DNA from: a virus
Virus record (IMG/VR): IMGVR_UViG_3300013126_000130
Span: 1-32,701 of that record
Direction: 5' to 3' (one strand)
Length of the DNA stretch: 32,701 nucleotides
Shown: one piece after another, positions 13,653 through 19,804 of the stretch
How the letters are laid out: each line of letters opens with the position of its first letter
Position numbering within the stretch: the stretch's first letter is position 1
Position numbers and translations under genes: made by a program
The notes under the pieces: model-generated
What the model was told of the DNA's origin: nothing
Database searches by the model: none
The model's input: the letters and a program-made list of their open reading frames with translations, nothing else

Positions 13653-14267
13653 ATGTTCAAATCGTTAAAAATTTGGTGGGTCAAGCGCACAAACCGCTTG
13701 GCTAAAGCAGGTAACAAGCAGAATGCTGAACAAAGAGCTATAGTTCAGAAAGAGTTGGAAGAGCTCAGAGGAATGGCCAAAGTAAAGGAAGCCGAAGAAG
13801 ACGAATCTAATCGGTCTTACGTAAACCTGCACAACAGCACCTGTCCAAAGTGCGGAGCTGACGGAAATCTTGACGTGGTCGACAAGATTCAGAGAGTTCA
13901 AGGTGATGGTCACGTTGGCGGCGATTTTTTCTTGGGGTGCGGAAGTATCTACGGTGAGATGGAAATTGACACAAACGAGGTCAATCACTGCAACAAGTGC
14001 GGAAATCAGTGGAAGAAGGAAAAAAGAAGGTTCACAACTCATAACAAAGTCATGGCTGACTGGCTTAACGAGATAGAGACCCACCTGGAAGGAAAGTACA
14101 TGTACGCTAAGCGAACAGTCGACAAACTCCAAAAATTTCATGCTGAGTCAATATTTGCAATGTTCGGCGAAGCAGACGATGACAAACTTTATTACAGCGC
14201 AAAGAGCACAGTGACCTTATCTGCATTACGAACCCTGTTCAAATCTGTGTTCGATGAAAATAGCTAG
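13653..14267 (+). CDS. Zinc-ribbon hypothetical protein
   Basis: A 204-residue protein. A basic coiled N-terminus (AEQRAIVQKELEELRGMAKV) is followed by a four-cysteine zinc ribbon, CPKCGADG (about 69-72) and CNKCGNQW (about 111-114), with a glycine-rich insert between them (GGDFFLGCGSIYGE). The C-terminal third is helical. No function is known. The stop is TAG, and the next gene starts 14 nt upstream of it. UAG readthrough would add 13 residues before TGA. Confidence 0.75.
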   Translation: MFKSLKIWWVKRTNRLAKAGNKQNAEQRAIVQKELEELRGMAKVKEAEEDESNRSYVNLHNSTCPKCGADGNLDVVDKIQRVQGDGHVGGDFFLGCGSIYGEMEIDTNEVNHCNKCGNQWKKEKRRFTTHNKVMADWLNEIETHLEGKYMYAKRTVDKLQKFHAESIFAMFGEADDDKLYYSAKSTVTLSALRTLFKSVFDENS

Positions 14268-14583
14268 CCGAAAGTATCTTTGGGAAATTCTTGTCCCGTA
14301 CCATGACAATGCTGGTAATAAGTTCGACCTTGCTTATCACCACCAGTGGGACGATAAAGTTCGGTCGATTGCTGGAGGACTGACCATATTCAAAACTTCA
14401 AAGGGGCAGTGGGTCAGCGAAGATAACGAACAGTTCAACGACCGTATGATCCCTGTGAGAATTTACTGCAGCGAATCGCAGATCGACGAGATCATAGAAT
14501 TCACACTGGAACACTACGATCAGAAAGCTGTACTGTGTTACACTATTAGCGATTTCGTTAAGCTAGTTTCTCGGCAAAACTAA
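14254..14583 (+). CDS. Hypothetical protein
   Basis: A 109-residue soluble alpha/beta protein. The stretch LWEILVPYHDN starts it, then a His-rich HHQWDDKVRSIAGGLTI and KGQWVSED. A ferredoxin-like small domain seems likely. I have no function for it. It overlaps the zinc-ribbon gene by 14 nt. Confidence 0.7.
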   Translation: MKIASRKYLWEILVPYHDNAGNKFDLAYHHQWDDKVRSIAGGLTIFKTSKGQWVSEDNEQFNDRMIPVRIYCSESQIDEIIEFTLEHYDQKAVLCYTISDFVKLVSRQN

Positions 14584-14597
14584 TTTTCCAACCATCG

Positions 14598-14606
14598 TAT
14601 AAATAC
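14598..14606 (+). promoter_or_regulatory. T4-type late promoter TATAAATA
   Basis: TATAAATAC, perfect over the 8-base T4 late core, 73 nt before ATG 14679. The long leader contains GC-rich inverted repeats, including GAGCCTCGCTC and TCGATCGATCGAACGGTCGCGA, unlike the short leaders of other late genes. Confidence 0.7.
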
Positions 14607-14618
14607 TATTGGAACATA

Positions 14619-14678
14619 GAGCCTCGCTCTGTGAGTCTCGGGTCCAAGGGCCCTTGAGCGATCGATCGAACGGTCGCG
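14619..14678 (+). promoter_or_regulatory. Structured 5' leader of the late gene at 14679
   Basis: The leader starts with GAGCCTCGCTC (14619-14629), followed by several overlapping inverted repeats: GGGTCCAAGGGCCC and GATCGATCGAACGGTCGCGA. The first 11-mer is the exact reverse complement of GAGCGAGGCTC at 15597-15607, just after the same gene. A regulatory RNA structure (leader-to-tail pairing, or protein-binding hairpin) is suggested. Confidence 0.45.
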
Positions 14679-15584
14679 ATGAGATTTGCAAAAATAACAC
14701 AGCTAACTATGTACCTAAATCAATCAAGCTCGTACTATTCGAGCGGAGTATACTATTACTCAACATCAAATCCAACTCCAACCGCTCACGTCACCGTGAG
14801 TAGAAATCGTCTAAAGCTTTACGGAGAAAACGTTTACATGAAGGACGGAACCTCCTTTGAGATTGAGCTTTGGAATCCAAGGTCAAACAGAGTTCTCGCA
14901 AAAATTTCCATCAACGGAGTTTCCGTGTCAGGTGGAGGTATCGTCGTGAATCCTGGCCAAAGAGGTTACCTCGAACGGTTCTTGGAAGAGGATCGTAAGT
15001 TCAAATTCACGACCTACGAAGCAGAAAATTCAGCTGAAGGAAGAGCTGCAATCGCAAAGAACGGACTGGTAACAGTCGAGTTCTACGATGAGATCGTCCA
15101 ACCGAAAAATTGGTTCTGCGGAAACGGTTCCATCACTATTAATGGACCGACAATTTGCGGCGGAACTACCGGAAATCCGACCGTCAATCCGACCTTCACG
15201 TCTGACCACTGTTATTTCAACAGCACGCCAAGCGCAGGTCTCGGAGACAACATCGGAATGTCAGCTAATTACTCAGCTAACATGAACCTGGCTTGTGAGG
15301 ACAGTTTTTCTGATAAAATACCGATTGGCCTAAAGTTGACAAAATCCTCTCTAAACATAGAGACAGGTAGAATCGAAAAGGGTGAACGCTCAAACCAGAA
15401 GCTGGTCGATACTTACGGAGATTTCAGCTTCTACGCTTGCGCTTACTACACAGTGAAGATCCTTCCAGAAAGCCAAAAACCCGCAGAGATTGGCGAGATT
15501 CGCTCGTACTGCACAGGTTGCGGCCGTAGGTGGAGATCCGGTGAAGCCTTCTGCCCAACGTGCGGAACCGCTAGAAACAATTAA
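14679..15584 (+). CDS. Late structural protein with C-terminal zinc ribbon
   Basis: A 301-residue protein. N-terminal Ser/Tyr-rich stretch (QSSSYYSSGVYYYS), then a beta-sandwich-like part (YMKDGTSFEIELWNPRSNRV, INGVSVSGGGIVVNPGQRGYLERFLEEDRKF), and at the end a zinc ribbon YCTGCGRRW-FCPTCG (two CxxC pairs, about residues 277-296). The middle pattern is shared, as far as I recall, by uncharacterised virion proteins of large phages. ATG 14679 is chosen; 14709 (MYLNQ) is the alternative. Driven by a late promoter with a structured leader and closed by a hairpin. Virion decoration or fibre protein is plausible but inferred. Confidence 0.75.
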   Translation: MRFAKITQLTMYLNQSSSYYSSGVYYYSTSNPTPTAHVTVSRNRLKLYGENVYMKDGTSFEIELWNPRSNRVLAKISINGVSVSGGGIVVNPGQRGYLERFLEEDRKFKFTTYEAENSAEGRAAIAKNGLVTVEFYDEIVQPKNWFCGNGSITINGPTICGGTTGNPTVNPTFTSDHCYFNSTPSAGLGDNIGMSANYSANMNLACEDSFSDKIPIGLKLTKSSLNIETGRIEKGERSNQKLVDTYGDFSFYACAYYTVKILPESQKPAEIGEIRSYCTGCGRRWRSGEAFCPTCGTARNN

Positions 15585-15620
15585 CAATTTGTGCAAGAGC
15601 GAGGCTCAAATTGTTCCTCT
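15583..15620 (+). terminator. Hairpin at gene end, terminator-like
   Basis: AACAATTT (15583-15590) pairs with AAATTGTT (15608-15615), starting inside the TAA stop, and is followed by CCTCTTTCC rather than a pure T tract. The 17-nt loop holds GAGCGAGGCTC, complementary to the gene's own leader. It could be a weak terminator or an RNA-stability element. Confidence 0.5.
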
Positions 15621-15625
15621 TTCCG

Positions 15626-15634
15626 TATAAATAA
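15626..15634 (+). promoter_or_regulatory. T4-type late promoter TATAAATAA
   Basis: Perfect TATAAATAA ending 20 nt before ATG 15655. Confidence 0.8.
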
Positions 15635-15654
15635 CTCAAAATTGCATAACCAAC

Positions 15655-15933
15655 ATGGCAGAAATGAGTTTAACTAGCAGCGGAGCTAAGAAGGTCTTAA
15701 GTTTTGAAGAATTCACAGCCGCTCAGGACGGTGGAATGTCAGTTCCTACGATTGGGGAACAGCCAGAACTTCCAACCAAACCTATCGTTGCTGAACCGGA
15801 AACACCGGAAATGACTGACGAAATTCCAGCTACTGAACCTGGACAAGACGAAGTTACCTTGCTAGACGGTCCGGAAGACGGATCCGAAGAGCCTGCTCCA
15901 TCGGGAGAAGAAACCGAAGAGCCAACCGCTTAA
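15655..15933 (+). CDS. Acidic proline-rich protein with capsid-targeting-like motif
   Basis: A 92-residue, highly acidic, disordered protein rich in Pro, Glu and Thr (PEDGSEEPAPSGEETEE). Residues about 14-24, KVLSFEEFTAAQ, repeat the F-x-E-F motif shared with other proteins here. Preceded at 20 nt by a perfect late promoter. T4 internal and head-core proteins are also short, charged and carry such a motif at the N-terminus; a head-core or packaged protein is the likeliest reading, by inference. Confidence 0.72.
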   Translation: MAEMSLTSSGAKKVLSFEEFTAAQDGGMSVPTIGEQPELPTKPIVAEPETPEMTDEIPATEPGQDEVTLLDGPEDGSEEPAPSGEETEEPTA

Positions 15934-15970
15934 TCAACTACTTTTTACTAAAAATAACTTCGTACACGAA

Positions 15971-16366
15971 ATGACAGGTTCTCGTGGCACTAACGATTCA
16001 GTGGATAACATGATGAATGACATTCTAACAGCATTAGAAGTCATTAAGAAGCAACTACCGAACGGCGAATTAAAAGCAATTCAAGAGAGAATAGAGCGGA
16101 TCGATCAGTCTCAAGAAGGAATGAAGGAAGATCTTCGTGCGATAAAGAGACAGTTACTGGATCCGGAAGACGGAATTATCGTTAGGGTCAACAAGAACAC
16201 AGAATTCAGAAAGAAGCAAGAATCCGAGGAAAAGGACTTCGACAAGTTTATAGAAGAACACAAAGACATGATGTCGTTTAAGGACACTGTTACTAAGATC
16301 ATTTGGATAGTCTTCACTGCAATCGCTGGAATAATACTGGCGATGATATTCGGAGTGACAAAGTAA
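15971..16366 (+). CDS. Coiled-coil protein with C-terminal membrane anchor
   Basis: A 131-residue protein. The first 100 residues form a long charged helix, probably coiled coil (LKAIQERIERIDQSQEGMKE), and the C-terminus is one membrane segment (IIWIVFTAIAGIILAMIFGV, about 109-128). This tail-anchored layout resembles XhlA-like hemolysin or holin-accessory proteins and phage tape or membrane proteins of similar shape. The gene follows 15655 after 37 nt and precedes 16372 by 5 nt, so the three form a late transcript. Role uncertain. Confidence 0.75.
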   Translation: MTGSRGTNDSVDNMMNDILTALEVIKKQLPNGELKAIQERIERIDQSQEGMKEDLRAIKRQLLDPEDGIIVRVNKNTEFRKKQESEEKDFDKFIEEHKDMMSFKDTVTKIIWIVFTAIAGIILAMIFGVTK

Positions 16367-16371
16367 ACAAC

Positions 16372-16527
16372 ATGAAGAGGCTCGTCGAAAATTTTGACCA
16401 ATTCTTGCAGCAAGCAAGTTTATCCCAGACCGGCGATCCTAACATTTTTGGGTTGAACCCAAAGAAAAAGGGCTTGAAAGTTAAGAAAAGTAAGCCCAAA
16501 CTAAAATCCAAACAACAGCCTGAGTAG
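16372..16527 (+). CDS. Small lysine-rich protein with capsid-targeting-like N-terminus
   Basis: A 51-residue protein: MKRLVENFDQFLQQASLSQ, then a lysine-rich tail (LKVKKSKPKLKSKQQ). The NFDQF segment matches the motif seen at 1122 and elsewhere; the basic tail could bind DNA inside the head. The stop is TAG inside the promoter element GTAGTATAAT. In the same frame, one more TAG (16552) separates it from the gene at 16564; fusion by readthrough would need two suppressions and is unlikely. Confidence 0.6.
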   Translation: MKRLVENFDQFLQQASLSQTGDPNIFGLNPKKKGLKVKKSKPKLKSKQQPE

Positions 16528-16533
16528 TATAAT
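16524..16533 (+). promoter_or_regulatory. Promoter element GTAGTATAAT
   Basis: Third exact copy, overlapping the TAG stop of the previous gene and 30 nt before ATG 16564. It starts a cluster of eight small overlapping genes. The leader GTTAGTAAAAAAGACTAGCG resembles the one before the helicase gene (GTTAGTAAAAATTAGCAAAG). Confidence 0.6.
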
Positions 16534-16563
16534 ATCGTTAGTAAAAAAGACTAGCGAAATTAT

Positions 16564-16752
16564 ATGCAAACAACCTTCGCCGAACCAGGCATAATCATCA
16601 CCATCCAAGAAGAAAAGGGATCCAACTACTACGATGAAGAGCTAGCAGAAGCTCTTGTCGAAATGTGGAGAGCCCGTCACAGTTGGACTCCTGAGCAGAG
16701 GGAGAGAATTATCGCCATCACAAAAGAATCGTACATTGACCATGGCAAATAA
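16564..16752 (+). CDS. Hypothetical 62-residue protein
   Basis: A short, acidic alpha/beta protein: QTTFAEPGIIITIQEEKGSN and a helical end (ALVEMWRARHSWTPEQRERI). Not recognised. First gene after the promoter element at 16524; it overlaps the next gene start by 11 nt. Confidence 0.6.
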   Translation: MQTTFAEPGIIITIQEEKGSNYYDEELAEALVEMWRARHSWTPEQRERIIAITKESYIDHGK

Positions 16753-16957
16753 CGAGATGTTTTACCGGGAAGAAGACGTGTACAAGGAGTGCTTAACTAA
16801 GCATGCTTTTCAGTGGATGAAAGAGTACAGTCACCTCAACAGTGTTTGGTACTTGGAAAACAATGCCGGGCCGGTTCTCAGCTACTTTATCAACAAGTAC
16901 GGAATTAGCAGGGTTCTGGAAGAGCTTGACAGAAAAATACAAGAACTCATAAAGTGA
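16742..16957 (+). CDS. Hypothetical 71-residue protein
   Basis: MANNEMFYREEDVYKECLTK begins a soluble, mainly helical protein (HAFQWMKEYSHLNSVWYLEN). ATG 16742 is chosen since it overlaps the preceding stop by 11 nt; the in-frame codon at 16655 would extend far into the upstream gene. No family is recognised. The next gene begins within its TGA. Confidence 0.65.
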   Translation: MANNEMFYREEDVYKECLTKHAFQWMKEYSHLNSVWYLENNAGPVLSYFINKYGISRVLEELDRKIQELIK

Positions 16958-17361
16958 TGATAGCTCTGTTTCAATCAAAGAAGATACAAGTAAGGGAGAG
17001 CCCAGTCCACGGTTGGGGAGTGTTTGCGACGGAAGACATAGCGAACAACGAACTAATCGAAGAGTGCGCTTTTGTCGAACTTCCTATAGCTTACGGAGAA
17101 TCGTCTTCTCTTCTTATAGATTACCGGTTCAACTATCCGGCCGGACCAATGACGGCTGAAACCAAACAGGTCGCAGTTTTAGGTTACGGAATGCTATACA
17201 ATCACCGATCTCCGAGCAATGCGTACTGGGTGACTGATACTACATCTCGCAGTTTTAAGTTTTACTCGTGTGCCCCTATTAAAGCTGGGGAGGAAATTTT
17301 TCTGTACTACGGCGGCGACGATTACTGGAAGGACGGCAGAACAAACACAAAAATAAAGTAA
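16957..17361 (+). CDS. SET-domain protein (putative lysine methyltransferase)
   Basis: A 134-residue protein that is almost all SET domain: SPVHGWGVFATEDI (AdoMet-binding G-x-G), NELIEEC, GMLYNHRSPSNAYW (the N-H-x-x-x-x-N motif), IKAGEEIFLYYG (the G-E-E-I-x-x-x-Y catalytic end). SET proteins transfer methyl groups to protein lysines. A lone SET domain in a phage could modify host or phage proteins such as ribosomal or nucleoid proteins; the target is unknown. A GTG at 16954 is an alternative start. The ATG overlaps the preceding TGA (TGATG). Confidence 0.85.
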   Translation: MIALFQSKKIQVRESPVHGWGVFATEDIANNELIEECAFVELPIAYGESSSLLIDYRFNYPAGPMTAETKQVAVLGYGMLYNHRSPSNAYWVTDTTSRSFKFYSCAPIKAGEEIFLYYGGDDYWKDGRTNTKIK

Positions 17362-17362
17362 G

Positions 17363-17575
17363 ATGGCAGCAACTAGCAATCATTACGGTGACGTAGCTAA
17401 GTGGATCGAAAAAGTTATCGATTCGTGCACGACTACGAACCAATTGACTGGGGCGTTTGCTCTGATCAATAATTTTGGAACAATGTTTCCTGCTCACTAT
17501 TCGTCCTTATTTGTAAACCTTTGGAGAAGAGCGGACGATAGGTGGGCAGAAATAATAGAAGAGCGAAACAAATGA
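17363..17575 (+). CDS. Hypothetical 70-residue protein
   Basis: A small helical protein, beginning MAATSNHYGDVAKWIEKVID, with a cluster of Trp and Asp/Arg at the end (FVNLWRRADDRWAEIIEE). Not recognised. One base after the SET gene, and its TGA overlaps the next ATG. Confidence 0.65.
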   Translation: MAATSNHYGDVAKWIEKVIDSCTTTNQLTGAFALINNFGTMFPAHYSSLFVNLWRRADDRWAEIIEERNK

Positions 17576-18096
17576 AAGTGATATTCGTGGACATCGACGG
17601 GCCGCTATCTTATGGAACCTGGGACGATGGGTCGGTGAAAATCTCCGAAGACCTCACGATACCGTACGGTTGGGAAAAGGACCAGTGCGAAGTTTTAGCA
17701 GAGATAATCACAGAAACCGATGCTAAGGTCATTGTCAGCTCTGACTGGAAGAAACACTTCACAGTGGATCAACTAAATTCGGTATTCGAGCACTACGGCA
17801 TTCCTCCGGTCGTGATAGGGGTAACAGATACTCAAAAAGCCAAGATTAGTTCCTGGCTTGACATGGACAGAGCTTACCAGATAGCACGGTGGCTACAGCA
17901 GAACCACGAATCTGTCGAAGAATGGATCGCGATAGATGATCTTAACTTGGGACGGTGGTTCGAAGAGATGACTGAAGAGTACCCGTACATAACGAAAAAT
18001 CACCACGTGTGGGTATTCGGCGATTGGGCAGAGGTAAACACCAGGTTGTCTGACTGCGCCGACAAAATAATCAATCACCTAAATGGAAGACACTAA
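17572..18096 (+). CDS. HAD-superfamily protein
   Basis: A 174-residue protein with KVIFVDIDGPL (motif I, Asp7 and Asp9), AKVIVSSDWKKH (motif II region) and EEWIAIDDLNL (motif IV acidic pair). This pattern matches the HAD group found in phages and RNA-repair operons (VDIDGVL-SSDWR-IDD). The activity is likely phosphatase; the substrate is unknown. It is coupled to its neighbours by overlaps at both ends. Confidence 0.8.
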   Translation: MKVIFVDIDGPLSYGTWDDGSVKISEDLTIPYGWEKDQCEVLAEIITETDAKVIVSSDWKKHFTVDQLNSVFEHYGIPPVVIGVTDTQKAKISSWLDMDRAYQIARWLQQNHESVEEWIAIDDLNLGRWFEEMTEEYPYITKNHHVWVFGDWAEVNTRLSDCADKIINHLNGRH

Positions 18097-18289
18097 GAAA
18101 GAATTGAACATACCGCAGCTTAGCCAGGAATACGCTAGCGCGATAGTGCAGTCCCTAGCGATAGCACATAAGAACAAAGCGATATCCGGCCCTGGCGACC
18201 TGGAACTTCTCATTGCCGCTGGTTTGGAAACTGCTCTTGAGGATTTTAAGGAAAAATTATTGGCTAAACCTAAAATTGATTTGGGATGA
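18083..18289 (+). CDS. Hypothetical 68-residue protein
   Basis: A short helical protein (MEDTKKELNIPQLSQEYASA, LLIAAGLETALEDFKEKLLA). Not recognised. It overlaps the HAD gene by 14 nt and the next gene by 4 nt, so it belongs to the same operon. Confidence 0.65.
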   Translation: MEDTKKELNIPQLSQEYASAIVQSLAIAHKNKAISGPGDLELLIAAGLETALEDFKEKLLAKPKIDLG

Positions 18290-18663
18290 AACTTGAAGTA
18301 TTCAAAGCGATAATACGAGCTATAGAAGTTCAGGGAGAACGCGGAGTAGAGGCAGCAAAGTTGGGCATAGACCTGATAGAGTACGAGGAAGGATGGATGA
18401 TTGCTCTGAACTTAGCTCTAAACGCGTACTACGGAAAGACTGGCGGAGATTGGATAGGCTGGTACCTCTACGAGAGAACTGCTAGCGAGACTCCGCTGCA
18501 AGCGTTTGACGAGAAGAACAACCCTATATGTTACGACGTTCCTAGCCTTTGGAAGCACGTTGAAGAACTCCGAGTAAGCGAGAACTTCGAAGAGTTTGAC
18601 CTTCCTCAAAAGCTAACAATAACGGATGCAGACATATTTCGGTTACTGTCCGGAAAACGATAA
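18286..18663 (+). CDS. Hypothetical 125-residue protein
   Basis: A soluble, mostly helical protein rich in aromatic residues (GGDWIGWYLYERTASETPLQ). Residues EGWMIALNLALNAYYG may be a buried helix rather than a membrane segment. Not recognised. It ends the run of overlapped genes starting at 16564. Confidence 0.7.
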   Translation: MKLEVFKAIIRAIEVQGERGVEAAKLGIDLIEYEEGWMIALNLALNAYYGKTGGDWIGWYLYERTASETPLQAFDEKNNPICYDVPSLWKHVEELRVSENFEEFDLPQKLTITDADIFRLLSGKR

Positions 18664-18668
18664 GTTTG

Positions 18669-18677
18669 GTATAGTAT
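18669..18677 (+). promoter_or_regulatory. Promoter-like GTATAGTAT
   Basis: A -10-like TATAGTAT, 16 nt before ATG 18694, related to but not identical with the GTAGTATAAT elements. Weak on its own. Confidence 0.35.
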
Positions 18678-18693
18678 CTTAGAACTAAAAGCA

Positions 18694-19146
18694 ATGAAAA
18701 ATCCGGTAACACGATATTTCAGCTATCAGATAAAGCGAATGAACGTAAGGACTCGTCAGAAACGTAAAGAATCTGAAAGAAACCATGCGCTTAAGCTTCT
18801 TAATTCTGAACAAAAGGACGTTTTCGATCTTGTTGTCATGACAGTAAAGAAACACCCAGAGAAGATTCTTTACGATAAGATAACTGGCGAAGTTTTGATA
18901 GTCGAAGAACGCATGCTGTTCACCTTGTACCACGATACTAAGGATCACATGGTGTCGATCCACAATCACAGTGGGTTTCACTCTCAGTGGTTCATGGAAT
19001 CTTCTTACAATTACCTGATGGAGATCGTTAACACCGAAGCTCACAGGTACCGTAGAAGGTTAAAGTACGAAGTTCGAACGAACATCCGAAACTTTCTCAA
19101 GGGCATAATCGAAGAAAAGCAAATCGAAGATGCTGAAGGTAAATAA
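18694..19146 (+). CDS. Hypothetical basic protein
   Basis: A 150-residue basic protein with a highly charged N-terminus (RQKRKESERNHALKLLNSEQ) and a His-rich middle (SIHNHSGFHSQWFMESSYNY). No motif that identifies a family. It may contact nucleic acid; this is a guess from composition. Likely cotranscribed with 19164. Confidence 0.7.
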   Translation: MKNPVTRYFSYQIKRMNVRTRQKRKESERNHALKLLNSEQKDVFDLVVMTVKKHPEKILYDKITGEVLIVEERMLFTLYHDTKDHMVSIHNHSGFHSQWFMESSYNYLMEIVNTEAHRYRRRLKYEVRTNIRNFLKGIIEEKQIEDAEGK

Positions 19147-19163
19147 AATAAAGGAAACATCAC

Positions 19164-19799
19164 ATGGACGTTGTACTAACCGGCACTTTCGCAAAGAGCC
19201 TAAAGCGCTTACGCAATCGTCAGAGGTGGTTTTGGAAGGCTTGGGATTGCCTGAGGTACGACGTGCCTCGCTTTCTTAAGAACCTGAGAACTTACAGAAA
19301 GGACCTTTGGCACACTTATCCGTGGGACACTCACGGAGCTCTCAGACTCCTTCGCACGAACATCACAACAACTGCAGACTATATCGAAAAGTACGGTCAC
19401 GAAGTTGACGAATCTCGCCTAAAGAAGATCGAAAAGATGCGTCGTGCTGTAGAGATCCTAAACTATCACATTGAGGATGATTTTGTCAGCGTAGCTGAAG
19501 AACAGCTCGGTAAAAAAGTGTCCGATTGGATTTCTTTCGAAAGCGATGAAAAGAATCCAAACTGGACGAAAGTTGTGTCAAAAGCTACCGAACAGGAAGA
19601 GAAAGATAATGCTGAGATCTATGCACTGTCCAGAAAGTTGGAAAAAGACACCTGGAAAGAGCTCTTCGAGATACTTCACGGGCAGAACTACGAAGACTAC
19701 AAAAAAGTCGAAGAAAATTTGACTGAGGAAGAGAAAAAAGATGAGAACCGTTGGTATAAATGGTTCGACGGCTCTGGTATGAAGGGCTGGTGGGATTAA
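19164..19799 (+). CDS. Hypothetical Trp-rich protein
   Basis: A 211-residue protein unusually rich in tryptophan in the first third (NRQRWFWKAWDCLRYDVPRF, DLWHTYPWDTHGALRLLRTN) and charged and helical after that (EENLTEEEKKDENRWYKWF). I do not recognise it. It lies 5 nt before the ClpC-like gene, so the two are probably translated from one message. Confidence 0.72.
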   Translation: MDVVLTGTFAKSLKRLRNRQRWFWKAWDCLRYDVPRFLKNLRTYRKDLWHTYPWDTHGALRLLRTNITTTADYIEKYGHEVDESRLKKIEKMRRAVEILNYHIEDDFVSVAEEQLGKKVSDWISFESDEKNPNWTKVVSKATEQEEKDNAEIYALSRKLEKDTWKELFEILHGQNYEDYKKVEENLTEEEKKDENRWYKWFDGSGMKGWWD

Positions 19800-19804
19800 A
19801 CAAA

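Noticed and set aside
16372-16752. Two genes in the same frame separated by UAG codons (16525 and 16552), a possible readthrough fusion
   Set aside because: Two suppressions would be required. The first TAG is part of a GTAGTATAAT promoter found at two other genes, and the second gene has its own ATG at 16564. Likely chance.
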